60,102 nucleotides of DNA, taken from the NCBI RefSeq assembly GCF_001613065.1, contig NZ_BDBQ01000098.1, positions 1 to 60,102 on the forward strand, given 5' to 3'. This document shows, piece by piece, positions 7,601-16,406 of this stretch (its first letter is position 1; each line of letters begins with the position of its first letter). Source of the DNA: Nocardia miyunensis NBRC 108239. Lineage in GTDB: Bacteria > Actinomycetota > Actinomycetes > Mycobacteriales > Mycobacteriaceae. The translations under genes were made by a program, and so were the position numbers. Under the pieces are notes generated by a model that worked only from the letters and a program-made list of their open reading frames with translations, ran no database searches and had not been told where the DNA came from.

Positions 7601-8833
7601 TCAGTCGTCGAGAGTGGTGCGGGTCGCGCCCGCGGGGCGGGACTTGTGCAGATCGAGAAGTTCGGCGCGCAGACGTTCGTCGAGCGCGACGTCGACGACG
7701 GTGAGCGCGAGCGCCTTCGCGCCGGTGAGCACGGCGGCGTCGGCCTCCGGGGTGGCGGCCACCGCGGTGAACGCGGCGTTGTGCGGCACCGCGTCCTGGC
7801 CGAGCACGGATACCAGCGGATGGATGGCGGGCAGCACCTGTGAGACGTTGCCCATATCGGTCGAGCCGCCGCCGACAACGTGGTCCGGGTCGAGCTCCCG
7901 GCCCAGGCCCACCAGGTTGCGGTCCCAGATCTCGGCGATCCCGGCGTGCGGGGCCAGCGGCGCGTAGGGATGCTCGGTGCGGCGGTGCTGCCATGAGCAG
8001 CCGGTCGCGATCGCGCCCGCCTCGAAGCAGGCCAGGACCCGTCGCCGGAGCTCACGCCACTCGTCGAGGTCGTAGGCACGGACCTCGGCCTGCACGATCG
8101 CCCGTTCCGGGATGATGTTGGTCGCCTCGCCGCCGTGCGAGACGAAGGCGTTCACGTTGACGTTCGGGCTGAGCTGCTGACGCAGCAGGCCCAGCGCGGT
8201 CAGCGCGACAGTCGCCGCTGCACCCGCGTTGACTCCCTTCGTCGGTGCGCCCGCGGCATGCGCGGCGCGGCCGGTGTACTCGATCTCCAGCCGTTCGACG
8301 GCGGTGCTGCGCATCGCGTCGGCCGGTGCGTCCGGCCCGGTGCTGCCGTGCGCCATCAGGGAGAACGTGACGTCCTCCCAGGCCCCGGCCAATAGCAGGT
8401 CGACCTTGCCGCCGCCGTGCTCCTCGGCGGGCGTGCCCAGCAGCTTGACCCGCAGGCCCAACTCCCCGGACACCTCCGCCAGCGCGCCCGCCGCGCCCAC
8501 TCCCATCGCGGCGATCATGTTGTGCCCGCAGCCGTGCCCGATGTCGGGCAGGGCGTCGTACTCGGCGCACACGGCGACGGTCAGATCGCCGTCCCCTGCC
8601 ACCGCCTCCACCGCGGTGGGCACGTCGTAGGCGCCGACCTCGGTCGTGAATCCGGCCTCCTCGGCGGCACGGCCGACCAGTTCGGCGGCGGAGTGCTCGC
8701 TGTAGGAGATCTCCGGGTTGGCGTGGATCTCGTGACTCAGGGCAACGAGCCGGTCGGCCCGTTCGTCGATCGCGCGCAGGACGCGGGCGCGCACCTGCTC
8801 CGCGAGTGCGGTCCGGTCGGAAACGGTGGTCAT
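7601..8833 (-). CDS. M20-family amidohydrolase, AbgA-like (410 aa)
   Basis: Second metallopeptidase-fold amidohydrolase of the operon. Metal ligands are in HGCGHNMIAAMGVG and PAEEHGGGK; a further motif is NIIPERA, and a C-terminal histidine lies in VPHNAAF. It belongs to the M20D group, which hydrolyses N-acyl or aminobenzoyl amino acids. The start ATG has AAAGGAG about 6 bases away. The gap to the serine dehydratase gene is 16 bases. It may act with the AbgB-like protein or on a different acyl chain; the sequence does not decide. Confidence 0.88.
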   Translation of the reverse strand: MTTVSDRTALAEQVRARVLRAIDERADRLVALSHEIHANPEISYSEHSAAELVGRAAEEAGFTTEVGAYDVPTAVEAVAGDGDLTVAVCAEYDALPDIGHGCGHNMIAAMGVGAAGALAEVSGELGLRVKLLGTPAEEHGGGKVDLLLAGAWEDVTFSLMAHGSTGPDAPADAMRSTAVERLEIEYTGRAAHAAGAPTKGVNAGAAATVALTALGLLRQQLSPNVNVNAFVSHGGEATNIIPERAIVQAEVRAYDLDEWRELRRRVLACFEAGAIATGCSWQHRRTEHPYAPLAPHAGIAEIWDRNLVGLGRELDPDHVVGGGSTDMGNVSQVLPAIHPLVSVLGQDAVPHNAAFTAVAATPEADAAVLTGAKALALTVVDVALDERLRAELLDLHKSRPAGATRTTLDD

Positions 8834-8849
8834 GTGCTGGGCTCCTTTG

Positions 8850-10256
8850 TCAGCAGTAGGGAACGGTCACCGCGAGGCCCCCATCGGAGGTCTCCTTGTA
8901 GCGGTGGGACATGTCGTGACCGGTCTGCCGCACGGTCTCGATCGCCACGTCGAGCGAGACGCGGTGCGAGCCGGTGCCGCGCAGGGCGAGCCGGGCGGCG
9001 GCCATCGCGGTACCCGCGGCGATGGCGTTGCGTTCGATGCACGGGATCTGGACCAGACCGGCGACGGGATCGCAGGTCAGGCCGAGGTGATGTTCCAGGG
9101 CGATCTCGGCGGCGTTCTCGACGACGGCGGGCGAGCCGCCGAGCACCGCGCAGTATCCGGCCGCGGCCATCGCCGCGGCCGAGCCCACCTCGCCCTGACA
9201 GCCGATATCAGCGCCCGAGATCGAGGCGTTGCGGGCCATCAGCTGCCCGATCGACGCCGCGGTCAACAGGAATACCCGGACGATTCCGGCAGTGTCGCGC
9301 GCAACGGTGCGTCCGGCGCTGTGTTGGCCGCCGCCGACGCGCTCACCGGACACCGTGAGGTGGTGGTGCAGCACCGCCGGAATGATTCCGGCGGCCCCGT
9401 TCGTGGGTGCCGTGACCACGCGGTGGCCCGCCGCGTTCTCCTCGTTGACCGCAATCGCATACGCCTGCAACCATTCCGGCGCATCCAAGGCGACACCGTC
9501 GGCACGCAGGGAGTCGGCCAGCGCTCCCGCGCGGCGCGGGGTGCCGAGGCCGCGCGGCAATGTCCCGTGCCCGGCGAGCCCCGCGATGAGGCAGTCACGC
9601 ATCGCGATCCACCGCTCGGCCAGACCGCGCTCCAGCGCCTTCGCGCCGTGCTCGGCCGTCTCGTTGCGACGGACGATCTCGGCGATATCGCACCGCTGGT
9701 CCGCGCACAGCTCGAGCAGTTCGGCGGCGGAGGCGTACGGGTGCGGTACCGAGACGGTCCGGACGGCGGGCGCGACGCCCTCCTCGACGATCGCGCCGCC
9801 GCCGACCGAGTAGTAGATCCGCTCGATGGGCTCCTGCGCATCGCCGGGCCAGGCCCGCATCCGCAGGGCGTTCGGGTGCCCGGGAAGGCGAACGCCGGGA
9901 CACAACCGCACATCGGTGGTTCGCAGCCACACCACGGTCCCGGTCGCCAGGGTGATCGGGCTGCCGTCGCCCAGCGTCGCCCAAACGCCGTGCACCTCCG
10001 CGGGGTCGCAGGTGCCCGGATCCAGTCCGCGCAGCCCGGCGACGACCGCGTCGGGCGTGCCGTGGCCGACGCCGGTGGAGCCGAGAGACCCGAGCAGTTC
10101 GATCTCCAGCCGGGTCACCGGCAGGCCCCGCAGCGACCGGGCGAACGCGATCGCCGCGCGCATGGGCCCCACGGTGTGCGACGACGACGGACCGATCCCG
10201 ATCGAGAACAGGTCCAGCACGGAACGCAGTCCGGCCACCGCGACGGGGGCGCTCAC
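8850..10256 (-). CDS. sdaA: L-serine dehydratase, iron-sulfur type (468 aa)
   Basis: Converts L-serine to pyruvate and ammonia with a [4Fe-4S] cluster. It is a single-chain enzyme with the N-terminal beta domain (LDLFSIGIGPSSSHTVGPMRAA) and the C-terminal alpha domain. Cysteines that would ligate the cluster lie in ISGADIGCQGEVGSA and CDPVAGLVQIPCIERN. Length is typical. The GTG start overlaps the transporter stop by four bases (GTGA), showing translational coupling. A deaminating serine enzyme beside amidohydrolases suggests that the operon releases serine from an N-acylated precursor. Confidence 0.93.
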   Translation of the reverse strand: MSAPVAVAGLRSVLDLFSIGIGPSSSHTVGPMRAAIAFARSLRGLPVTRLEIELLGSLGSTGVGHGTPDAVVAGLRGLDPGTCDPAEVHGVWATLGDGSPITLATGTVVWLRTTDVRLCPGVRLPGHPNALRMRAWPGDAQEPIERIYYSVGGGAIVEEGVAPAVRTVSVPHPYASAAELLELCADQRCDIAEIVRRNETAEHGAKALERGLAERWIAMRDCLIAGLAGHGTLPRGLGTPRRAGALADSLRADGVALDAPEWLQAYAIAVNEENAAGHRVVTAPTNGAAGIIPAVLHHHLTVSGERVGGGQHSAGRTVARDTAGIVRVFLLTAASIGQLMARNASISGADIGCQGEVGSAAAMAAAGYCAVLGGSPAVVENAAEIALEHHLGLTCDPVAGLVQIPCIERNAIAAGTAMAAARLALRGTGSHRVSLDVAIETVRQTGHDMSHRYKETSDGGLAVTVPYC

Positions 10257-11701
10257 GCCGGCTCCGCGATTCGGTGCCCGCGACGGGTCACACCGATCGC
10301 GAGAACCGCGACAATCAGCGCCAGGACCGCACAGATCAACCAGACCACGACGTAGGCGGACTCCGAGGAAACCGTCACCGTCCGGCCGCCGGGCGAGTGC
10401 CGGGTCAGTATCAGCGCCGACATGACGGCGGCGAACACCGCACCCGCGACCGAACCCGCCGCGGTGCGAGCGGTGTTGTACAGCCCGGAGACGATGCCGA
10501 CCGAATCCGCGGGCGCCCGCGCGACGATGATCGTCGGCAGCGTCGCCCCCACCAGCCCGCCGCCGAGGCCGAGCCCGGCCTGCCAGATCAGGAAAACGGT
10601 GAGGTCGTGGTGGAAGGCCGCGGTCGCGAGGTAGCAGACGGCGGACAACAGCGCACCGGTGACCAGCGTGGAAGTCTCACCGATCAGGTCGGTCAGCCGG
10701 GACGCGATCGTGGTGCCCAGGAACATCGCGGCGCCGAGCACCAGCAGCGCAGCGCCCAGCGCGGTACCGGCCAGGCTCATCCCGAATCCGCCGACCGCCG
10801 GTCGGGTGCCCAGGAAGACTGCGTTGGGGGTCGAACTACCGAACAGGTGCGCCCCGAACACGAATGCGGTCAGCAGCGGCAAGCCCTGGCCGCCGCGGCG
10901 GATCGCATCCAGCGGCACGAGCGGATTCTCGGTGCGATCCTCCACGTACACCCAGATGACGAGCAGCACGACGCCGCTGAACAGGCCGCCGAGGATCCAC
11001 GGATTCAGCCAGCCCCACCGGGTGCCGTTGCCGACCGCGGCGAGGAACAGCAGCAGACCGATGCCGAGCAGCGCCGCTCCCGGCCAGTCGATGCCGCCCG
11101 GTTTGCGCACGGTGGTCTCCGGGACGAGCCGGGCGAGGACCGGTGCGACGATGAGCATCATGATGGCGGGCAGCCACAGCGTGGCGGACAGGCTCAGGTA
11201 CTGCCGGGCGACACCGGCGAGCAGCAGACCGAGGCTGGCGCCCACCGTCAGCGATCCGACCAGCAGGCCGATCGCGCGGCCTGCCCGGTCTCCGGCCCGT
11301 TCCCGGACGATCGCGAACTCCAGCGGCAGGAAGGCCGTGATCGCCCCCTGGAAGATCCGCCCGACCAGTAGCACGGGGAACGGCGGGGCAAGTGCGACGA
11401 TCACCGAACCCAGGGCCACCAGCGTGGCGGCCGCCACCAGCAGCCGCTTGTGGCCGTAGACGTCGCCGAGCTTCGACAGCAGCGGCACGAGGACCACGGT
11501 CGCCAGCAGGGCGGAGGCGGTGATCCAGTTCGCATCGGCCGAGGTCAGCCCGTAGCGCTGGATGAAACTGGGCAGCAGGGGCGCGATCCACCCCTGCGTG
11601 ATTCCCGAGGCCAGCTCGGTGACCACGAGAAACCCGACGATCGAAGTGATTCGCACCGGGGAGGAAGTGGTGAGGGCGATGGAAGGAGGACTGCTGGACA
11701 T
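10253..11701 (-). CDS. MFS transporter, about 14 membrane segments (482 aa)
   Basis: Integral inner-membrane transporter of the drug:H+ antiporter-like MFS group. Visible are SKLGDVYGHKRLLV (the loop between TM2 and TM3), repeated hydrophobic segments over the whole length, and the insertion FVEDRTENPLVPLD-like segment typical of 14-TM members. The ATG at 11701 is preferred because the upstream codons read through the promoter region. It is the first gene of the operon transporter-sdaA-M20-M20, and probably imports the substrate or exports a product. Confidence 0.85.
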   Translation of the reverse strand: MSSSPPSIALTTSSPVRITSIVGFLVVTELASGITQGWIAPLLPSFIQRYGLTSADANWITASALLATVVLVPLLSKLGDVYGHKRLLVAAATLVALGSVIVALAPPFPVLLVGRIFQGAITAFLPLEFAIVRERAGDRAGRAIGLLVGSLTVGASLGLLLAGVARQYLSLSATLWLPAIMMLIVAPVLARLVPETTVRKPGGIDWPGAALLGIGLLLFLAAVGNGTRWGWLNPWILGGLFSGVVLLVIWVYVEDRTENPLVPLDAIRRGGQGLPLLTAFVFGAHLFGSSTPNAVFLGTRPAVGGFGMSLAGTALGAALLVLGAAMFLGTTIASRLTDLIGETSTLVTGALLSAVCYLATAAFHHDLTVFLIWQAGLGLGGGLVGATLPTIIVARAPADSVGIVSGLYNTARTAAGSVAGAVFAAVMSALILTRHSPGGRTVTVSSESAYVVVWLICAVLALIVAVLAIGVTRRGHRIAEPA

Positions 11702-11778
11702 CCTGGCACGCTCCGAAGTAGATCTGACGAATAAGATCGGAGAAGTATCGAAAATCCAGCGACAATGACACATCAATC

Positions 11779-11820
11779 TGCAGGATCCGGCTGATATAGG
11801 CTCGATCGGTGCAGGATCCG
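11779..11820. promoter_or_regulatory. Eleven-base direct repeats at the Lrp-type regulator start
   Basis: TGCAGGATCCG occurs at 11779-11789 and again at 11810-11820, 31 bases apart centre to centre, about three helical turns. The second copy covers the GTG start of the regulator. Phased repeats suit an Lrp octamer that wraps DNA, so autoregulation and control of the divergent operon are likely but inferred. Confidence 0.4.
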
Positions 11821-12813
11821 ATCTCGTTGGACGACCTAGACCGGAGAGTCGTCAACGCCCTCCAGGTAAACCCGCGAGCGTCCTGGGCGCAGGTGGGTGC
11901 GGTGCTCGGCATCGATCCGGTCACCGCCGCACGGCGCTGGGAGCGACTACACGCCGACGGAACCGCGTGGATCACCGCCTATGTCGGCTCGCCCGCCGAC
12001 CGAGGTCCGGCGGCGCTCGTCGAGATCGACAGCGCGGGCCACTCCCTGGAGATCGCCGACCGTCTCATCGACGACGCGCAATGCGCCTCGATCGATATCG
12101 CCTCGGGCGGCCGCGACCTCCTGCTGACGGTCACCTCGCGCAGTCTCTCCCGGATCACCGACTACCTGCTGCACCGGCTCGGCAGCCTCGACCACGTGCG
12201 CGCCGTGCGCACGCACCCCGTCACCCGGGTGATCGCCGAGGGCGCTGGCTGGCGGCTGACCGCGCTCACCGACGCCGAACAGGCCCGGCTGCGCGAGTCG
12301 GTCGTGCCCGTGGATCGCACCCGCCCGCGCGAACTGAGCGACCAGGAGCGGGCCGTGCTGGCCGCACTGGTCGCCGACGGCCGGGCATCCGCCACCGAAC
12401 TGGCCGCCACCACCGGCCTGAATCCGCGCCGCGTCCGTGACCTGGTCCGCGACCTGCTCGGCTCCGGCCGCCTCACCCTGCGCACCGAACTGCGTGCCGC
12501 GGCCAGCGGCTGGCCGATCTACGCCTGGTTCTTCCTGCGCGTCCCGGCGGCGACCGCGAACACGATCAGCCCGCGTCTCGGCTCGCTCCCCGAGATCCGC
12601 ACGGTCCTGCAGATCGCCGGGCCGAGCAACGTGATCATGGCGGTCTGGTTGCGGGAACTCACCGACGTCAGCGGGCTCGAGGCCGCCATCGAAACCCATC
12701 TCCCCGACGTCCAGATCGTCGACCGCGCCGTGGTCCTGCGCACCACCAAACGTGTTGGCGTAGTACTCGATCCGACCGGCCGCAGGGTACGCACGGTGCC
12801 GATGGAATCGTAG
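11809..12813 (+). CDS. Lrp/AsnC family regulator with two tandem modules (334 aa)
   Basis: Two Lrp-like units in one chain. The first HTH begins at LDDLDRRVVNALQVNPRASWAQVGAVLGIDPVTAARR and is followed by an effector-type domain; the second HTH is LSDQERAVLAALVADGRASATELAATTGLNPRRVRD, followed by another RAM-type domain. A single Lrp is about 150 aa, so this is a fused pseudodimer. The start is a GTG. It lies 107 bases from the divergent transporter gene and probably senses an amino acid or the imported substrate of that operon. Confidence 0.85.
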   Translation: MQDPISLDDLDRRVVNALQVNPRASWAQVGAVLGIDPVTAARRWERLHADGTAWITAYVGSPADRGPAALVEIDSAGHSLEIADRLIDDAQCASIDIASGGRDLLLTVTSRSLSRITDYLLHRLGSLDHVRAVRTHPVTRVIAEGAGWRLTALTDAEQARLRESVVPVDRTRPRELSDQERAVLAALVADGRASATELAATTGLNPRRVRDLVRDLLGSGRLTLRTELRAAASGWPIYAWFFLRVPAATANTISPRLGSLPEIRTVLQIAGPSNVIMAVWLRELTDVSGLEAAIETHLPDVQIVDRAVVLRTTKRVGVVLDPTGRRVRTVPMES

Positions 12814-12889
12814 GCCGTCGCGAGGTTCGCGATATCGACAGGAGAGTTATTCTCGGCCGGCAGAATGAATTCCATTGTGAGGAGGGCTC

Positions 12890-13948
12890 GTGCTCAGAGT
12901 TGTGCAGTGGGCGACCGGTGGCGTCGGCAAGGCCGCGATCGAGGCGGTGCTGCGGCATCCGGAACTCGAACTCGCCGGGTGTTACGTGCATTCGGACGAC
13001 AAGAACGGCAAGGATGTCGGGGAGATCCTGGGTATCGACCCGCTCGGCGTAACCGCGTCGAACGACATCGACACGATCCTGTCACTCGACGCCGATGCGG
13101 TGGTCTACTCCCCGCTGGTGCCGAATCCCGACGAGGTCACGCGAATTCTCCACTCGGGCAAGAACATCGTCACACCGGTGGGCTGGTTCTACCCGGGCGA
13201 GCGCGACGCCGCACTCGCCCAGGCGGCCGTGGACGCCGGAGTCACCCTGCACGGCACCGGAATCAATCCCGGCGGCACCACCGAACTGCATCCCCTTGTG
13301 CTCTCGGCGATGTCCTCGGCGGTCACTTATGTTCGCGCGGAGGAGTTCTCCGATATGCGCACCTACAACGCACCCGATGTGCTGCGCTGGGTGATGGGTT
13401 TCGGCGGCACACCCGACCAGGCGCGCAAGAGCCCGATGCTCGGCCTGCTGTCCGGCGGCTTCACCCAATCGGTGCGAATGTGCCTGGACACACTGGGTTT
13501 CGCCGAGGCGGCCATCGGTACCTCGCACGAGGTCGCGGTCGCCACCGCGCCGATCGATTCGCCGATGGGCGTCATCGAGCCGGGAAAGGTTGCCGCCCAA
13601 CGGTTCCAGTGGACCGCGACGGTCGGCGATCAGGTCGTCGTGCGGATCTCGGTCAACTGGCTGATGGGCGAGGAGAACCTCGAACCGGCGTGGGAGTTCG
13701 GCCCGCAGGGCGAGCGCTACGAGATCGAGATCAAGGGCGATCCGGACACCTTCGTGGTCATCCACGGCTGGCAGCCCGCGACCGTCGCCGAGGGCCTGCG
13801 CCGCAATCCCGGCATCGTGGCCACCGCCAACCACTGCGTCAATTCGATCCCCTACGTCTGTGCCGCCGAACCCGGTATCAAAACCTGCCTGGACCTGCCG
13901 GTGGTCGCCGGACGGGCGCATCCGGATCTGGCCGCCGCCCAAGGCTGA
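12890..13948 (+). CDS. Dihydrodipicolinate reductase-like NAD(P)-dependent oxidoreductase (352 aa)
   Basis: Rossmann-fold dehydrogenase resembling DapB and 2,4-diaminopentanoate dehydrogenase. The nucleotide-binding start is VVQWATGGVGKAAIEAVLRHPELELAG; the segment TGINPGGTTELHPL lies at the domain junction. It is longer than genuine DapB (about 250 aa) and belongs to the mycobacterial/nocardial paralogues of unknown substrate. The GTG start has GAGGAGGG upstream. It is probably transcribed alone. Confidence 0.82.
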   Translation: MLRVVQWATGGVGKAAIEAVLRHPELELAGCYVHSDDKNGKDVGEILGIDPLGVTASNDIDTILSLDADAVVYSPLVPNPDEVTRILHSGKNIVTPVGWFYPGERDAALAQAAVDAGVTLHGTGINPGGTTELHPLVLSAMSSAVTYVRAEEFSDMRTYNAPDVLRWVMGFGGTPDQARKSPMLGLLSGGFTQSVRMCLDTLGFAEAAIGTSHEVAVATAPIDSPMGVIEPGKVAAQRFQWTATVGDQVVVRISVNWLMGEENLEPAWEFGPQGERYEIEIKGDPDTFVVIHGWQPATVAEGLRRNPGIVATANHCVNSIPYVCAAEPGIKTCLDLPVVAGRAHPDLAAAQG

Positions 13949-14334
13949 TTCACCGCCGTACCCGCAGCGAATCTCACCGCGCCGCATCTGCTCGACCGGG
14001 TCGCGCTGATCGGCCCGCACGATCGCGATCGGCTCGTCGAACTCGTGATCGACCGCATAGGCTCATCCGCGACGACGGTCTGCGCGCCGGGCTGCTTACT
14101 CACACGCCGCAGTCTGCCGCCGAATTCGCCTACCAGCGCTGGCTTTTCAGCGACGACCCAGCCGGGCCGAACCTGCACCGGCTCACCGAACGCGCGCATT
14201 CGAGGGCGTGCGCGACCGATGCTGGCGGTGACGCCCGCTGTGAAGGATCCCAAACTCCCCGTGCCGCAAACACCATTCACACAACATCGGCCGAATAGGC
14301 AGCGCGCACAGCGGGCCGGGGTTATTTTCGCCCG
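13949..14334. other. Intergenic stretch with possible frameshifted coding remnant
   Basis: No intact gene. Plus-strand fragments such as APHLLDRVALIGPHDRDRL and, in another frame, EFAYQRWLFSDDPAGPNLH look protein-like and could belong to one decayed gene, but I cannot name a family. The last part, just before 14335, should contain the promoter of the next gene. Confidence 0.35.
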
Positions 14335-15264
14335 ATGATGCGCAGCGTGAGACTCTCCCGGCGCGCCGCCCTGCGCTGGGGCGGCGCACTGACCGGCGCG
14401 CTGGCGACCGGCCCGTGGACGCGGACGTCCGCGCGGGCCGATCAGCCGCTATGCCCACCCCGCTATCCGGGATACTCCGCGCAGGACTGGGCAAAACCGT
14501 TCTCGCGCTTCATGACCGGCCACACCCTCCCGGCTCCCGATCCGGTGCGGGCGGCCTGCGCCGGACCGCCCGTCCCGGCCGCGCGCATTCCCGGCTTCGC
14601 CGACCTCACCCGCGATCTCGCGCCGACGGGATACTTCCCGACCGAGACCGGCTACGGGCAGACCGCGACCGGGATCTCCTGGGTGGCATGCCGTACCGAA
14701 ATGCCCCGGGTGACCGCCCGCATGTGGGACTGGTGGTTCGGCTGGCATTCGAACGATTCGGCCCGCTACAAGCTCTGGCACCCCGACGCGCACATGTACG
14801 CCTCGATCGCCGTCGACAAGACCGCCGCGCCGGTCCCCGATCGCAGCAGATACGTCGGAAACACCTCGTACGTCGACGAGTACATCGGCCCGAAACTCCA
14901 GCAGCTCGCGATCCGGTTCGACGACCCGGTCCAGCACGGATTCACCGTGCCCGACGGGCACACCGTCGTCTTCGGCCGGGTCGGCAGTTCGGTCGCGCCC
15001 GTCGACCTCGGCCGGCTGGCCCACCAGGTCCGCCCGGTGCCCGGCGGCGTGGAGATGCGCAGTCGCTTCTACCTGAACCTGTACGGATTGCACATGCCCG
15101 ACGCCCGCCAGGCGCTGTGCGCCACCGAGCGCGGCGCCTCGGTCGATCCGCGCGACGTGGTGCTCGGCATGGACGTCGCGCGGAATCTACTGATGCACTG
15201 CGGCCAGGAGATGTATCACCTGTCGCGTTTCCTGCCGGAGCTGTACGCGGCATTCGGCCGCTGA
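14335..15264 (+). CDS. Tat-exported DAPG-hydrolase-like protein (309 aa)
   Basis: The N-terminus SRRAALRWGGALTGALATG is a twin-arginine signal with an Ala-rich h-region, so export of a folded protein is expected. The mature part carries RMWDWWFGWHSNDSARYKLWHPDAHMY, which fits the family of 2,4-diacetylphloroglucinol hydrolase (PhlG-type), whose histidines and acidic residues bind zinc and cleave a C-C bond in an acylated phenol. HCGQEMYHLSRFLPELYA near the end is also a conserved-looking segment. The name rests on pattern memory. Its last 49 bases overlap the 3' end of mftR on the other strand. Confidence 0.7.
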   Translation: MMRSVRLSRRAALRWGGALTGALATGPWTRTSARADQPLCPPRYPGYSAQDWAKPFSRFMTGHTLPAPDPVRAACAGPPVPAARIPGFADLTRDLAPTGYFPTETGYGQTATGISWVACRTEMPRVTARMWDWWFGWHSNDSARYKLWHPDAHMYASIAVDKTAAPVPDRSRYVGNTSYVDEYIGPKLQQLAIRFDDPVQHGFTVPDGHTVVFGRVGSSVAPVDLGRLAHQVRPVPGGVEMRSRFYLNLYGLHMPDARQALCATERGASVDPRDVVLGMDVARNLLMHCGQEMYHLSRFLPELYAAFGR

Positions 15265-15875
15265 TCTTCCGAATCCCCCACGCCCGCATCGAGATACGTC
15301 TTCAACGCCGACAACGTCGCGGCCAGCAGCGCATCCAGTGAAGAGTCCACATCGGCCAGCCACTGCTCGTAGGCGCTCAATGCCAGCGCCAGTGTCACCT
15401 GTCCGGCGGTGCGCGGCAACAGATCCGCTGGATCCAGTCCCAGCCGCCGGGCCACGAAGTTCGTGATCACCGCGCGCCACTGCTGATAGCGCAGCACCGA
15501 ATGCGCTTGCAGGGCAGGGGTATCCAGAATCAGGCGCATGCGTTGCCGATGCGAGGCGACCGCGCCGGGGTCGAGCCGGTTGAATTCGATGACCGCCCGC
15601 TGCACCGCCACGTGCACGGGGACGTCCTCGGGCATGTCGTCCAGATGCCGCGCCAGATGTACGAGGCTGGCGTCGAACTGCCCCCAGGGGATGTCGTTCT
15701 TGGACTTGTAATAGCGGAACAGCGTTCGGCGACCCACTCCCACCGCCGCGGCGATGTCGTCCAGTGACGTCGCGTCGAAGCCGCGCTCGGCGAACAGGCG
15801 GAAGGCGACCGTCTCGATCGCCGCGTGATCGGTGACGGGCGGCCTGCCCGGTGATTTGCGCACTCGATCGCTCAC
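15216..15875 (-). CDS. mftR: Mycofactocin system TetR-family regulator MftR (219 aa)
   Basis: TetR-type regulator divergent from mftA. The HTH is ATSLDDIAAAVGVGRRTLFRYYKSKNDIPWG, the wording typical of MftR proteins, and a long helical C-terminal domain follows. In Mycobacterium MftR represses the mft operon and responds to acyl-CoA; the same role is inferred here. The gene ends inside the 3' end of the DAPG-hydrolase-like gene (49-base convergent overlap), so the two transcripts are complementary there. Start ATG lies 98 bases from mftA. Confidence 0.9.
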   Translation of the reverse strand: MSDRVRKSPGRPPVTDHAAIETVAFRLFAERGFDATSLDDIAAAVGVGRRTLFRYYKSKNDIPWGQFDASLVHLARHLDDMPEDVPVHVAVQRAVIEFNRLDPGAVASHRQRMRLILDTPALQAHSVLRYQQWRAVITNFVARRLGLDPADLLPRTAGQVTLALALSAYEQWLADVDSSLDALLAATLSALKTYLDAGVGDSEDQRPNAAYSSGRKRDR

Positions 15876-15925
15876 TCAGCGAAGTTACCAGAAATTCGCG
15901 CCGAACCCTTCCATTTTGGCCACCG

Positions 15926-15947
15926 GTGCCATTAATATCCATGGCAC
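15926..15947. promoter_or_regulatory. Candidate MftR operator overlapping the mftA promoter
   Basis: GTGCCAT (15926-15932) and ATGGCAC (15941-15947) form a perfect inverted repeat around TAATATCC. The TAATAT within the spacer resembles a -10 hexamer, so a bound repressor would block initiation. It is 27 bases upstream of the mftA ATG. Confidence 0.5.
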
Positions 15948-15973
15948 AGATCACAGTCCCCAGAAGGAGCATC

Positions 15974-16093
15974 ATGTCCGAGCAGAACCGCATCGAATAC
16001 GGCACGACCGCCCACCAGGCCCAGGAGCTCGACCCCGCCGCCGACAGCCTCGTCGAGGACGTCTCGATCGATGGCATGTGCGGTGTCTACTGA
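15974..16093 (+). CDS. mftA: Mycofactocin precursor peptide MftA (39 aa)
   Basis: Ribosomally made precursor whose C-terminal Val-Tyr becomes the mycofactocin core. The peptide ends in the diagnostic IDGMCGVY, preceded by an acidic leader (LVEDVS). AGAAGGAG lies 4 to 11 bases before the ATG at 15974. mftB begins inside its 3' end. MftC decarboxylates and cross-links the Val-Tyr end, and MftE releases it after cleavage; those steps are known from the family. Confidence 0.97.
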   Translation: MSEQNRIEYGTTAHQAQELDPAADSLVEDVSIDGMCGVY

Positions 16094-16406
16094 GGTGAAC
16101 GAGAACGCCTGCGCCGAAGGGGCATTCGATGCCCGGTCGGCATGGCAGCTCGCCCCGACGGTCTCGCTTCGCAGCGAGCCCTTCGGGGCCCTGGCCTACG
16201 ACTTCCACACGCGCAAGCTCTCGTTCCTGAAGTCCGTGCAGCTGGTCGGCGTCGTCGAGCAACTCGCCGAATGCCCCTCCGCGTTGTCCGCGATCGACCG
16301 CGCCGGAGTTCCGGCGAATGAGCAGCAACGCTATGTGTCCGCGCTCGCCGCCCTGGCGCGCAGCAAGATGATCACCCCTCGAACGCCGGAGGCCCGCACT
16401 CCATGA
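16083..16406 (+). CDS. mftB: Mycofactocin peptide chaperone MftB (107 aa)
   Basis: Small RRE-type protein that binds the MftA leader and presents it to MftC. The family segment AWQLAPTVSLRSEPFGALAYDFHTRKLSFLKS is clear. Start is uncertain: ATG at 16071, GTG at 16083 and GTG at 16095 are in frame, and I favour 16083, overlapping mftA by 11 bases. Its TGA overlaps the mftC ATG (ATGA), as in other mft operons. Confidence 0.93.
   Translation: MSTEVNENACAEGAFDARSAWQLAPTVSLRSEPFGALAYDFHTRKLSFLKSVQLVGVVEQLAECPSALSAIDRAGVPANEQQRYVSALAALARSKMITPRTPEARTP

Noticed and set aside
10274..11371. A 365-codon plus-strand frame antisense to the MFS transporter
   Set aside because: Charged low-complexity translation; the minus-strand reading gives clear membrane helices.
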